DNA of 64,000 nucleotides. Source: Zobellia russellii. Lineage in GTDB: Bacteria > Bacteroidota > Bacteroidia > Flavobacteriales > Flavobacteriaceae. Made by a program: the position numbers and the translations under genes. Below are positions 43,901-53,936 of the stretch, piece by piece (position 1 is the stretch's first letter; each line of letters starts with the position of its first letter). The DNA is taken from positions 89,938-153,937 of the forward strand of contig NZ_JACSOI010000008.1 of NCBI RefSeq assembly GCF_018728565.1. Direction: 5' to 3'. A model generated the notes under the pieces. It ran no database searches. It was not told where the DNA came from and was given only the letters and a program-made list of their open reading frames with translations.

Positions 43901-46900
43901 TCATAAACTAGACTGCTGCCATCTTGAAGAACGTTTGAAGTAGCATCGTCAATGAAAACAAATCTATTGTAAGTACTACTTCCTCCTGAAATACTACTGT
44001 AATCAATAGTAATTTTTGCATTATTGGCGTCATTGTCACCTGTACAGCCAAATTGTTCTACAGCAGGTAGGGCAAATGAAATGAGGACATCCTCATTCAC
44101 TACAACCGAATTCATAACTGTTGAACATCCGTTAGGGCCTTCTCCTGTTACGGTATACGTATCTCCAGGTAAGTTTATAAAAGATTGAATAGTGGCATCC
44201 CAAGATGCACCTACCGGCATTGGGGTCAAGGTAAAAGTCAAAGGATTATTACCATTGTTAACTTGGGCCACTTCTATACTACCGTCATTAGCACCTGAAC
44301 AACTTACATCTGTAGGATTGGCGGTGAACTGTGGTTGAATAGCAGCAGGAACCTCTACTGTGAAACTTCTGCTACATTGTGGGGCCGAAGTTCCCATGTC
44401 GTAAACGTTAACAGTATATGTATCCGCTGCATCTATTATTGCATTGAAAGGATTGCTCGTTAAGGTTTGGCGTGCAATTTTAACCGCAGCAGAACTATCT
44501 ACAATTTCGAATTCGTAATTACCAGAACCTGAAATTGCCTCAATCGCTATTTGCGCTTCATTACCGGCACCACAGCCCAATTGCTTATCCAAACCTGCTG
44601 TAGCCTGTAGGGTTGGGTGTACATCAATATTTTGTGAAGCTGTACAACCAGTTCCGTCTTTAATGAAAATATCATAATTTCCTGCAAGTACAGAGGTGAA
44701 ATTACCCCCGTTATTCTCGTATGTGCTTCCACCATCCAAAGAATAAAGTACGGTTCCTGTTCCCGTAGAACTTACCGTAATGGTAGCATTGGTGCTGCAG
44801 TTATCTATATCAATAGCATCTATGGTAGGTAGTGCCATAAAATTCATGGTTACATTGCCCAATGCATACGAACAGCCATATTGGTCTTCTACGGAAACAG
44901 TATAAGTTCCCGCAGGCGAATTTGCCGCAATTTCAATAGGATTATCACCTGTAGCGGTAATGGTTGCAAACGGAGCAGGTCCGGTTACGGTATATAGATA
45001 CGTACCGCCACCACCTCGTGCATTGTCAATTTCTATAAGTCCGGGACTCTCACAAGAAATATCCTGAATAGATTGTGGAACTCCAGTGATAGTATCCAGT
45101 TCATCTAGAATTTCATTTTCACTGGCGCTGATACATTGTGGGGTTCCAGAGCCATCTATTTGCTGAACTTCTATGAAATATTCGTCTGCTGGTAAACCTG
45201 TAATATTAATGGTACCGGAATAGGCTACTACACCTCCGCTATTGCGGATAGCGTTACCATCAATATCATATAAAACCCATTCCATGCTTGGCTCAGTGCT
45301 TCCGTGATTATCGGTAATCGTATATTCAATTTCACCATTACTTGTGGCATTACAGGCAGGGGTAATACTGGCCGTAATTTCCATTGGATTGGTAACAATA
45401 TCATTAACGTTTACACTACTTTGTCTTACACAACCTACGGCATCCCTTACGTAGAAAGCATAGGTTCTTCCTGGAATTAAATTCGGGAAGGTGTGAGTGG
45501 TCCCTGAAGGATATGCCACTGTCCATGGGTTGGTTGGAGTAACGGCGTTAAAGTTTGCCGGATCGTCCGAATAGGTGTACTCATAGGGAGCTGTACCGTT
45601 TTGACCACGTACACTAACCTGTAACTCATCACAATTAACGATTATTGGAAGAATTGTAATATCTAAATCATCCAATGGGTAAGGAATGATAAATCTAGGT
45701 AAATCGGTTTGACATATAGTAGCACCGCTACCATCTACCGTTCTTAATGAAGGCTCAACTTCCTCACCTGATAAATATCCTCTAAATTGATCGGAGGTTT
45801 GCCATGTAGTACCACCATCGGCACTAAATTCAACAGTTCCTATAGTGGTCGGGTAATTTAAAAAGTCAAACCCAAAATCATTAACATCACCCGTACAATT
45901 GGCGGGAGTTCTACCTTCTACATCACTGGTTAATTCAATAGGTTCGTCAACAACAATACCTGTAACTGTTTGTACACACCCAGCGGCGTCAGTAATCTGT
46001 ACGTCATATGTGCCTGGGGTTAAGTTGAAATAGGTTCTGGTATTGCTAACCACGTCCGTATCTGATTGGTCCGGGTTACCATTTGTAGTATCGATTAATC
46101 TGTAATCGAACGGTGCAAGTCCGCTTGTGATATTCACTTCAATACTTCCGTTGCCACCAAAACATTCGGCATCCGTTGGGACCGCGGTAAAGGATAAGGT
46201 AGGATTGGCTTGAACCTCTTCCGTGACGGTTGCTTGACAATAATTGGTTCCGTTGGATTTATCCCTTACATAAATATCATAATTTCCAATATCGGCTAGA
46301 GGTACGTTCCTAGTATTGGTTGTAGCAAAATCTGCATCCGTAACCGTATTTCCGCTAGGTATAAATGCATACATATAATTGGTGTCGCCTCCATTTGCGG
46401 TTGCGGTTAAAGTACCATCTGCACAACTGCTGGCATTGGTTACAGAAACACTTAAGGTAACGGCAGGAGCTATGGTAATAGACTGAATTCCTGAGGAACA
46501 TCCATATTGGTCTTTTACTTCTACATCATACGTTCCTTCCGATAAGTTGTTAAAAGTAAATGTAGTTCCGTTGATAGGTGTTGGGGTCTGTTCTGCACCT
46601 GTACCCAATTTAAATGTATAGTTGCCATTTCCGTTCGTGACGGTTGCGGTTACGCTTCCATTATTAAGACCGTCATAACACTGGGTAGCCGTTAAGTCTA
46701 CAGAGATTGGAGTAGGGGCAATTACGGTAACTGGCACTGTAGATAATGCTTCGCAGTTGTTCGTATCGGAGATTCTAACCAGGTAATCACCCGCAGGAAC
46801 ATTCAAGAACTGATTAGACGTGCTAAATGCACGAACCATGGTACCATCCGTAAGTTCCAACTGATATTCGTATCCTGGTGTTCCTTCTGTTGCCGTTGCC

Positions 46901-49900
46901 TCCAACGTTGCACCTGTGTTTAAGCAGGTAAACTCAGCTGTTTGCTGTAAAGTTGCAGTCAACGCATTTGGTGAAGTCAAAGTAACTGATGTTGCTGAGG
47001 TTGCCGTACATGTATTGTCATCTACTTTACGAGCCATTACGCTGTACGTACCATCGGCCAAGGTAGCAGCTGAGGTAATTGGAGAAGTGGTTTCCGCTGT
47101 CCAAGTGGTACCTCCATCCAAAGAGTATTCATATCCAAAAGCAGGATTGAAATTATCGACTTCAAAGCGAATACTACCATTGTTACTTCCATTACAAGTC
47201 GGGTTTGTACTTCCAAGGATATTTACCTCAAAAGCTTTACCAGTCTCTACAACCACTGTAATATCTGCGGTTTTATTACAGATTTCTGGTACTTGAGTAG
47301 CTTGAATATCGTCAAGGACCAAAAAGTTTCCATCATCACTATCCAGATTGGTACGAAGCACGATACCAACGGCAGTGTTTGTACCAGGATTAAACGTAAC
47401 CTCTCTTAAGTGCCAATCATTTGCATTGGTATTCTGTGGAATAGAGCCGGTAGCTTGACTACTAATAACGGTGCCAGAAGCATTTACTAGTTCCACAAGC
47501 ACTTCAGGGTTGTTGCCTGGTGTACCATCTATTTGTAAGTTATAAGCATAAAACGAAATAGTTATGTCTTGATTGGCAAGAACTTCAAGACCAGACCTGG
47601 ACCATAATACGTTATTGTTACCGGCCGAGGTGCTTACACCTATAGCCATGAATCTACCGTTTGTAAGACCGGAATGATCATTAGGACTTCTCCAAGTAGT
47701 ATTTGGGTTTGTAACTCTATCCGTTACAGCGTATTCAGCATTTACTAAAATACCGGCAGGACCAAGGTTACAGTTAGTTTCACTTCCATCTTGTGGTTCG
47801 TAACAATATCCAGGACCTATTTCGGCAATCTGGGTAGTGGAACCTGTACCAAAATTTTCTAGCAGTACAGTACTTTGCCCAGCTGAAATTGTACTGGTAT
47901 AACCCACGGTTACCGTTTGTGTTCCAGATGCTACATTATTAAAAATGTTACTGTCAATTGGTGTATTATCGGCTCCGTTTAGTTGATAAGTGTATGTAAA
48001 ATCGGTTGTGTTGGATGGTGTAATCGTAACTATTCCGTTTCCATCACAAGCGTAGGTAATTGCATTATCAAAACTTGGGTCGTTTGCTGTAGTCGGTACG
48101 GTAATTTCTAAATCCGTAGTACATCCTAAGGCGTCCATTACTACCATTTGGTGGGTTCCAGGAGCTAGGCGTTTTTCATCCACAACATCAAAAGAACTAC
48201 CTCCGTCAAAACTGAATTCATAAGGAGCTTGACCTCCTGTGGTATTTAAGATTTTTACGAGGGCGGTTGCAGGCGTATCTCCCGAAGTATCACAAGAAGC
48301 ATCTTCTATGATAGCAGGAGATGCAGTAAGTCTAAACGGTTGCACTACCTCATAGTCAATAGATTCCTCACAACCATTTCCGCTAGGGTTGCTCGAATCC
48401 TTAACGGTTATAGTATAAATTCCTGCTGAAATATTGTTGAAAAAATTCTCGGATTGATAGGTTGTTCCCCCGTCAAGACTGTATTGATATGGAGCGATAC
48501 CTCCTGTGGCGTTAATTGTTAATACCGATGTGGATGAATCGGCACAGTTGATATCCGTATTTGAAGCGGTAATGCTTACCGAACCAAAATCGTTCATGGT
48601 TACGATATTGGAAAGCCCGTAACACCCGTTGTCATCTCTTACAACAAAAACATAATCGCCATCTTCATTAGGGATATAAGTGGAAGAAGCTAGGTCATAA
48701 CCGAATAAGAATGTGGCATTCTCTGAAAATTCAGAATCTGGAATAGTAGTTTCATCGGCATAAGTAGCAACTCCGTCTTTACTATATATAGCATACTCAT
48801 AGCCAGTTGTTCCACCAGATACCGAAAGGTCAATAACACCCGAGGTACAAGTGATGTTCTCCAGATTTGTCGCGGTCAGGCTTAATTCTGGAATTTCATT
48901 TACCGTAATAGTGTTTTCATCTCTACAGCCATCTACAGTAGTGGTCACCACTACGTAATCACCTTCGGAAAGACCTGAAAATGTATGTGTATTATCTGAG
49001 GAAACAAGGTTGTTGGCAACAAATGCACCTGCATTACCGCTTCCGTCATCATAATAAAGTTCATAACTGTATTCTGGAGAAACGTTCAATGCTTGTACGG
49101 ATATGGTTCCAGAATCATTACAATCAAAAGGAGTTGAACCTAGGGTTACCTCAAATATTCTTTCCGAAATACCGACTTCATCCGTCTCAAAAATACAACT
49201 GTTGGCTATTGGACTACCCGTAGATGGGTTAATTTGTGTAATCTGTACTTTGTACGTTCCGCTAACGGCAATATCAAAAATTGGTCCTTGCCCGGCACTG
49301 AACGGCACTACTATTGTATTGTTTTCTACATCATACAACTGATATCCGTAGCCCGATCCCAAATCTATAACACGTATGGAACCATCTGTATCACAGATAA
49401 TGTCCGATGTATCCGGTTCAGGTATATCCAAAGTGTTTTGGTAGGCATTGAAATAGAACCTGCTAAAACAACCTCCTTCGTAAGCGATTACCACTCTGTA
49501 TTTACCACTATTGGTAACCGTAAAATTGTTGGATACTTCTTCTTGTGTCCAAGACCAGTTACTGTCCGTATTCGCACAGTCATCACTTACCTCGCCACAT
49601 GTAGCTTCGGAACAACTACTTTCATCAAGTTTCTCCCAAGTAATGCTCTGTGCATCCGTAATACCCAACTGAATAAAGGCGCTGTCTCCAGTTCCACAAA
49701 GGAATATGTTTGGCATGGAGTTACCATCTATGGAGCAGGTAACTATTTCACCTTGAATATCATTATCGGGATTCGTGTCTCCATTTACCTGATTAAAGTA
49801 TTCTATAATAGGGTTGGTCTGGGTTTCCCCATAGCGTTCTACGGAAATAAGTTCAGTATGGTTGGAACAACCGTTACTAACTGTTTTTTCTACTATATAA

Positions 49901-52900
49901 TTACCAATGTTGGTTATAGTGATTGTACTTGGGTCGCTATCAGGGTCTCCGTCGTTAAGGATAGTGTCACCAGAATCTATAGTTCCGTTGTTATTATTGT
50001 CAATAGCCCAATTGTAGGTTTCAAAACCAGATCCGGCCGTAAGTTCAGCTTCCGTTCCACAAAGTTGTACGGAGCGTGCCACATTACAGTTAGTTAAAGC
50101 ATCGGAAACGTTATTGTTGGCAACTTCAAGGTCGGAAACACAAGAGCCGGCCGTATTGCTGCCATCTTCATCCGAAAAGGTATTCGTATTAATGATACCT
50201 TGGTACGTAGCAAAAGCTTGATTTTCTAATTGAGAGGCGCAAGCAGCCACAAATTCAGAACAATCACCGGATATGGTAACCGTAATCTTAATTTTATATT
50301 CTGGGTCATCAATTTCGACCAAGTTATCTGGAATTGTAAAATCTATGGTATTCGTGCCTGCATTGTAGGTATTGGTTACTCCAGGAGCGTCATCAATATT
50401 GATATTATCTAGCGTAACATTATTTGGCAATACATTTCTAATCGTAAAATTGGTGGCATCATCATCACCTGTATTTTGAAAACGGAGTACATAGTTAAAC
50501 GTATCTCCTAGATTCACATCTTGCCCGTTAATATCCGTGCCGCCCAATAATTCAGAAGTGTTGCCCAAGTTAATGACCGGTGCGTAAACTTGTGTGTAAG
50601 AAGCTGCATTTACGGTACCGTCATTAGGGTCTACTACAGGAACACCAGTACCGTATTCGCCGCCATCTCCGCCATCTGCGGAATCACTTTTGTAAAATTC
50701 GTTCGCATCGCTACAACCATCATCATCACTATCTAAGTCCAAATGATCAGGATAACCATCCATATCCGTATCCAAGTTCGAGCAAAATCCGGAGAAGGAC
50801 GCTGTATTGTAGGATAAAAATGCAACATCGGCATTTGAACTAAGTTGCAAGCGTAGATAGGCCACATTACTTAAACTAGCGGTGGGTATTCCAAATTCTG
50901 ATAATTCTACTGTTGCCAAGCGGTAATCTCTTGTGGTGTTATTATAGAAAATACTTCCGTTTGCGTGATAAATATCTAATCTGTACGAACCAACAACATT
51001 TGCAAGTGCACCGCCGCTATAGGCTTGCACACGTACAGCATTTCCTAGAGGAGCGCCTGAAGCATCATAAAGACTAACAATATGACCAACACCACTTGGG
51101 TCTGCCACTTGTGTCAATAATATATCTGGTATACCATCTCCAACATTAGTAGCTACTATAGGATCTATTTCATAGGTCCATGTGTCACCAATGTTAACAA
51201 TACCAGAACCAAGATCTAATCCATTTTGTCCGTGGGTCAATAAAGGATTTAATGGGTCTGAGGTAGGGTCGTTAACAATGGTCAACCCTAAAGCATTATT
51301 GTTGTTACCGTCATTTAAATTCGCTTCAAATGTTGCTTCTCCATAAATATTATTTGAAGGTGTTAAGGCCATCCAGCTAGATTCTGTAGCCGAAATGTCT
51401 GCAATTCCATCATTATTGGAGTCTATGCCATCTAATAAACCATTAGCATCAGCATCAAAAAGATTATCGTCTGCAACCCCGGTGGAGAAAGTAGTACCTC
51501 CTGATGTGAATGCCAATAATTCATGTGATAAGTTAGGTAATACGGGATTATTTGAAGCTGTAGAACTTCGCCAAAAACCTCCGTAATTAGAAAAAATTTC
51601 TGTTACCGTAGTACCCCCTTGTATAGTACTTGAAGGAGAAGTGAAATTAACATCACTAGATATGATACACATTTGTTCAACAGCATCATAAATACCGTCA
51701 TTATCATCATCCAAATCAACACTATCTACTACGCCGTCATTATCAAAATCGTTATGTACTATAATTCGGGCAGAGGGCTCATCCCTTGTAGTATTGGCAT
51801 CTATTTGATCTTGTGAATTGGTAGCCGTGTTAACGAGGTTTACTAAAGGCAAAATGTCTATTTCATCTGCAGTTACTTGCAAGTTTAAAAAGGCAACTTC
51901 TCCTGGAGCCAAGGTGCCAATGTTCCAAACACTACCGTTCCAAGAACCTTTGATGGTATTAGCCGAGTTTAAGGTCAACCCAGCTGGAATATTATCTGTA
52001 ATCCGTAAGTTGGTAATATCATTAAAGTATACATTCTCCACTCTAATGGTAAAGGTGGCCGTTTCGCCTTCTACTATTTCTGGTTTATCAACTGTTTTGT
52101 CAACCTTAACATCTGGTTCACAGTAGAAAATTTTAATAGATTGAGAATCATAGGTACAAGGTCCTTTTGTACCTCTTACGAAGTAATCACCCGCAATAGT
52201 CGCGGCATAATCAAACGAGTTTGCACCTGGAATCAACACTCCATCAAAATACCATTGATAGGCATCAAAATTATCGTCCGATGCTTCAAAAATACTGGAA
52301 CCGGAAAAACATTCTCCAACGGTACCTCCATTAATCTCTAGCCTAACCTCTGGAACGGTATCAAATCCTGAAAAATAACCGGCAACACCCTGTGCCCCGT
52401 TATAACCAAAGAAACCGATAGCCATAGGCCCGGTTGAAGTAACACTGATATCTCCATCTAGATTTGGAATGAAAAATGTTTTCCAATCTGACGAACCTGC
52501 GACCGCTTCGGACGCTGGTTTGCTTATTTCTATGCCATCTTGAAAAACCTTTACATTATTGTCCGGTGTATTTACCGAAGCGGTAATGGTTAGTCCACCG
52601 GTCATTATTGATGTGGCTACGTTCCTGATATCGGGAATGTTGTCCATTCTATCCGGTAATAAACAATTTACCGGAGCCACAAAATTTAGACCTTGGGTAT
52701 ACAATGCGGATGAGCCCGCTACGGATTGATAAGCATATGCATCTTTTGATGTTTGAACGAACATGTTACCACCAGCGGAATTGCGAGAATAATTGCTGCT
52801 AGGAATTTTAAAATACTCGCCATTGTCTATTGTTGCAATAGGGGTTGTATTCCCGTTTACAAAAATCTGTGTATTATCTGCCGTGGCAATAATCAATGGA

Positions 52901-53778
52901 AATTCCGTAAGTCCGTTGGTATTTCCGTTACCTCTGATAAAAACATAGTCCTTACCCAGTTTATTTACTGGAACAGGTTGGTCAATACCGGCATCCCTAT
53001 GACTTTGTCCGTCTTGACTACCAAAGTTTATAGAACCGTTACTAATTACAATATCATTGTTGGAAACAATTGAAGCCCCAATCCAACCATCTTCATGGGC
53101 CCGGGTATACGAATTACCTATATAGGTCTCAAATACGAACGATTCATTTTTATCTAAAGTTATAGTGTAGGAGTCTGCAGTAATACCGGCCCTGTTGTTA
53201 CCGACCCTAAACTGACAGCCGGAATCATAACCGGACAGGGTTACTGTGGTATTATCCTCAGTGGCCATAATACCTAAGGTATTGGATTTTGAAGAATGGG
53301 TACCTTTATTCGGTACACCTCCCCATTTAAATTTAGTACCTAGCGCTTGTCTTCCCTTTGCGGTTAACGAAGCGGCCTGTGATCCGGACTTACCTCTATA
53401 GTTAACATAGAATTCTTGTCCGCCCGGTGCCTCAAAACGCAATCCGCTATTTGTAAGTACAACCCCGGTATTACTGTTACTAACCAACGTAATATTGTTG
53501 TCTCCGTTACTTAGGGTCCAAACGACCGAATTTAGATTGTCAATAGAAAAGGTCTGTATAGGAGTATTGCTCGTACCTCTATAGGCGTTAACGGTAAAAG
53601 GTGTTGTTTCAGGTGTAGACAAATGAATTGCCTGGTTTTGTATACCTTGGTTATTTTGACCTTGCTTTAATGGGGGTAGATAATGAAGATCACTTAATTG
53701 TGAATAACCGAAAAATGCATTAAACGCAATAAAAAGATAAAGGATGCCCTTTAGAGATGGCTTTAGTAACGTATTCAT
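40990..53778 (-). CDS. Giant SprB-like T9SS-secreted adhesin
   Basis: About 4262 residues (start ATG at 53778, MNTLLKPSLKGILYLFIAFN; a TTG four codons upstream is unlikely). Order: signal peptide; IgGFc-binding-like head (to about 480); Ig-like segment; DUF11 (PDVKVDKTVDKPEIVEGETA); thrombospondin-type-3 Ca-binding repeats (NDFDNDGVVDSVDLDDDNDG; later LDTDMDGYPDHLDLDSDDDG); second DUF11; about two dozen SprB-like repeats (for example CSGANDGSIEVAQVNNGNNP, CNGAEDGSITVNVNGGIGIY) interrupted by a jelly-roll-like insert at about 1970-2167; and a C-terminal gliding-motility-associated / T9SS type-B sorting domain in the last 85 residues (FFTPNGDGNNDIWSPKNIEI, IYDRYGRTVYRF, GDYWYIIKL). SprB-type proteins are mobile surface adhesins in gliding flavobacteria. 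The frame is intact over 12.8 kb. Confidence 0.93.
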   Translation of the reverse strand: MNTLLKPSLKGILYLFIAFNAFFGYSQLSDLHYLPPLKQGQNNQGIQNQAIHLSTPETTPFTVNAYRGTSNTPIQTFSIDNLNSVVWTLSNGDNNITLVSNSNTGVVLTNSGLRFEAPGGQEFYVNYRGKSGSQAASLTAKGRQALGTKFKWGGVPNKGTHSSKSNTLGIMATEDNTTVTLSGYDSGCQFRVGNNRAGITADSYTITLDKNESFVFETYIGNSYTRAHEDGWIGASIVSNNDIVISNGSINFGSQDGQSHRDAGIDQPVPVNKLGKDYVFIRGNGNTNGLTEFPLIIATADNTQIFVNGNTTPIATIDNGEYFKIPSSNYSRNSAGGNMFVQTSKDAYAYQSVAGSSALYTQGLNFVAPVNCLLPDRMDNIPDIRNVATSIMTGGLTITASVNTPDNNVKVFQDGIEISKPASEAVAGSSDWKTFFIPNLDGDISVTSTGPMAIGFFGYNGAQGVAGYFSGFDTVPEVRLEINGGTVGECFSGSSIFEASDDNFDAYQWYFDGVLIPGANSFDYAATIAGDYFVRGTKGPCTYDSQSIKIFYCEPDVKVDKTVDKPEIVEGETATFTIRVENVYFNDITNLRITDNIPAGLTLNSANTIKGSWNGSVWNIGTLAPGEVAFLNLQVTADEIDILPLVNLVNTATNSQDQIDANTTRDEPSARIIVHNDFDNDGVVDSVDLDDDNDGIYDAVEQMCIISSDVNFTSPSSTIQGGTTVTEIFSNYGGFWRSSTASNNPVLPNLSHELLAFTSGGTTFSTGVADDNLFDADANGLLDGIDSNNDGIADISATESSWMALTPSNNIYGEATFEANLNDGNNNNALGLTIVNDPTSDPLNPLLTHGQNGLDLGSGIVNIGDTWTYEIDPIVATNVGDGIPDILLTQVADPSGVGHIVSLYDASGAPLGNAVRVQAYSGGALANVVGSYRLDIYHANGSIFYNNTTRDYRLATVELSEFGIPTASLSNVAYLRLQLSSNADVAFLSYNTASFSGFCSNLDTDMDGYPDHLDLDSDDDGCSDANEFYKSDSADGGDGGEYGTGVPVVDPNDGTVNAASYTQVYAPVINLGNTSELLGGTDINGQDVNLGDTFNYVLRFQNTGDDDATNFTIRNVLPNNVTLDNINIDDAPGVTNTYNAGTNTIDFTIPDNLVEIDDPEYKIKITVTISGDCSEFVAACASQLENQAFATYQGIINTNTFSDEDGSNTAGSCVSDLEVANNNVSDALTNCNVARSVQLCGTEAELTAGSGFETYNWAIDNNNNGTIDSGDTILNDGDPDSDPSTITITNIGNYIVEKTVSNGCSNHTELISVERYGETQTNPIIEYFNQVNGDTNPDNDIQGEIVTCSIDGNSMPNIFLCGTGDSAFIQLGITDAQSITWEKLDESSCSEATCGEVSDDCANTDSNWSWTQEEVSNNFTVTNSGKYRVVIAYEGGCFSRFYFNAYQNTLDIPEPDTSDIICDTDGSIRVIDLGSGYGYQLYDVENNTIVVPFSAGQGPIFDIAVSGTYKVQITQINPSTGSPIANSCIFETDEVGISERIFEVTLGSTPFDCNDSGTISVQALNVSPEYSYELYYDDGSGNAGAFVANNLVSSDNTHTFSGLSEGDYVVVTTTVDGCRDENTITVNEIPELSLTATNLENITCTSGVIDLSVSGGTTGYEYAIYSKDGVATYADETTIPDSEFSENATFLFGYDLASSTYIPNEDGDYVFVVRDDNGCYGLSNIVTMNDFGSVSITASNTDINCADSSTSVLTINATGGIAPYQYSLDGGTTYQSENFFNNISAGIYTITVKDSSNPSGNGCEESIDYEVVQPFRLTASPAIIEDASCDTSGDTPATALVKILNTTGGQAPYEFSFDGGSSFDVVDEKRLAPGTHQMVVMDALGCTTDLEITVPTTANDPSFDNAITYACDGNGIVTITPSNTTDFTYTYQLNGADNTPIDSNIFNNVASGTQTVTVGYTSTISAGQSTVLLENFGTGSTTQIAEIGPGYCYEPQDGSETNCNLGPAGILVNAEYAVTDRVTNPNTTWRSPNDHSGLTNGRFMAIGVSTSAGNNNVLWSRSGLEVLANQDITISFYAYNLQIDGTPGNNPEVLVELVNASGTVISSQATGSIPQNTNANDWHLREVTFNPGTNTAVGIVLRTNLDSDDGNFLVLDDIQATQVPEICNKTADITVVVETGKAFEVNILGSTNPTCNGSNNGSIRFEVDNFNPAFGYEYSLDGGTTWTAETTSPITSAATLADGTYSVMARKVDDNTCTATSATSVTLTSPNALTATLQQTAEFTCLNTGATLEATATEGTPGYEYQLELTDGTMVRAFSTSNQFLNVPAGDYLVRISDTNNCEALSTVPVTVIAPTPISVDLTATQCYDGLNNGSVTATVTNGNGNYTFKLGTGAEQTPTPINGTTFTFNNLSEGTYDVEVKDQYGCSSGIQSITIAPAVTLSVSVTNASSCADGTLTATANGGDTNYMYAFIPSGNTVTDADFATTNTRNVPLADIGNYDIYVRDKSNGTNYCQATVTEEVQANPTLSFTAVPTDAECFGGNGSIEVNITSGLAPFDYRLIDTTNGNPDQSDTDVVSNTRTYFNLTPGTYDVQITDAAGCVQTVTGIVVDEPIELTSDVEGRTPANCTGDVNDFGFDFLNYPTTIGTVEFSADGGTTWQTSDQFRGYLSGEEVEPSLRTVDGSGATICQTDLPRFIIPYPLDDLDITILPIIVNCDELQVSVRGQNGTAPYEYTYSDDPANFNAVTPTNPWTVAYPSGTTHTFPNLIPGRTYAFYVRDAVGCVRQSSVNVNDIVTNPMEITASITPACNATSNGEIEYTITDNHGSTEPSMEWVLYDIDGNAIRNSGGVVAYSGTINITGLPADEYFIEVQQIDGSGTPQCISASENEILDELDTITGVPQSIQDISCESPGLIEIDNARGGGGTYLYTVTGPAPFATITATGDNPIEIAANSPAGTYTVSVEDQYGCSYALGNVTMNFMALPTIDAIDIDNCSTNATITVSSTGTGTVLYSLDGGSTYENNGGNFTSVLAGNYDIFIKDGTGCTASQNIDVHPTLQATAGLDKQLGCGAGNEAQIAIEAISGSGNYEFEIVDSSAAVKIARQTLTSNPFNAIIDAADTYTVNVYDMGTSAPQCSRSFTVEVPAAIQPQFTANPTDVSCSGANDGSIEVAQVNNGNNPLTFTLTPMPVGASWDATIQSFINLPGDTYTVTGEGPNGCSTVMNSVVVNEDVLISFALPAVEQFGCTGDNDANNAKITIDYSSISGGSSTYNRFVFIDDATSNVLQDGSSLVYEYTDFAGGDVIVRVFDSKGCPVERTVTVNAYDALVDATISVTRDISCINSGEDISIDVTSTITDFATNPTNYEFRQLPSTTYQASNQFLNLGAGSYTFGIRNITTGCEITRSHSVENPNTFDVTVEKLSDVVCHGDNGSIRLTLVDATYTTGFSYSIYDTNGTPADRSDDGAAVLTGSSVNVGPTPAISVPAGNYLVEVVQDDFPNCTQVRSFNITTPSAPITLAPIDTEDVGCTNDLGSANIAPAGGKAPYDIILTHNGSGTTYTANQVNSFLFQGLGAGQYTVEVTDNLGCNPTFANAFELVVPDHISATISSVSLVCEGDADASVTATVSPRNVTTNYRYILNTYDDASGTNLLQTSSSQTTDTFSNLRSGFYSISILDDMNCSFETPIEEIVEPTKVEGQLVTAQRLSCLSDAELLLTASGGTAPYMWSTDGTNFNAMNQTSGPDTHLFTGITAGTYQYYVRDSFNCVSVQSNSITINAIEPLQVVIDDSAAVVNCNGQSTAVIDAEANGGLGNYQYALFSDAALTNEIRPNQNTGLFTDLPMGSYYVRVQSDDCEVVSTEIPIVEPAPLEVTPEIVDVSCNGAEDGSITVNVNGGIGIYQFAISPNLNQFTDENTFDELAPGDYTIIVQDSNGCFEVIEATITQPEVLEVEALATPEICVGEENGEIDLTITGGTAPYSTRLFTETNFVEGRTNFSDLASGLYIIYVEDAQGCEETITVTIESGVNLEALVEPVYGCNGNIPSNYVNIVLADPTIENDVLFGLDTMDPSQMQLNPFFRDIAPGSHYVAISHANGCVATYDFEIESFDPLTLTVAETNINQITATAYGGRENYTYYFGDTNNGSDNVFYITRTDTYIVTVVDENGCESTQSIYMEFIDIEIPNFFTPNGDGNNDIWSPKNIEIYPDIFISIYDRYGRTVYRFKDNQDGWNGIYQDTNLPSGDYWYIIKLNGEADTREFVGHFTLYR
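41720..49150 (-). repeat. SprB-like protein repeats inside the giant adhesin
   Basis: Roughly two dozen divergent units of about 80-100 residues. Each has the pattern C-x-(G/S)-x-x-(D/N)-G-(S/E)-I-x(10-15)-Y-x-(Y/F)-(S)-(L/I)-D ... F-x-(N/D)-L-x-x-G-x-Y-x-(V/I)-x-(V/I)-x-D-x-x-G-C. The boundaries are approximate. Unlike the repeats at 61736-64000 these are strongly diverged in sequence, so they are old and unlikely to recombine. Confidence 0.75.
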
Positions 53779-53936
53779 TGGTCTGGTCAATTTGGAACTG
53801 TAACAAAATAACTAAGGTTGCCCCACTCTGCTAAATAAATGTTGTAAACCCTCTAAAAGATGTTGTTTTAAGCGTAATACTTGTAAGTTGTCTTATAATT
53901 TGTGGGAATTGATTAATTTGTAAGGAAATTGGAAAT

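Noticed and set aside
49234..50097. 287-residue rightward ORF inside the giant adhesin
   Set aside because: Antisense to the intact 4262-residue frame; the long open stretch comes from the biased codon use of the repeats.
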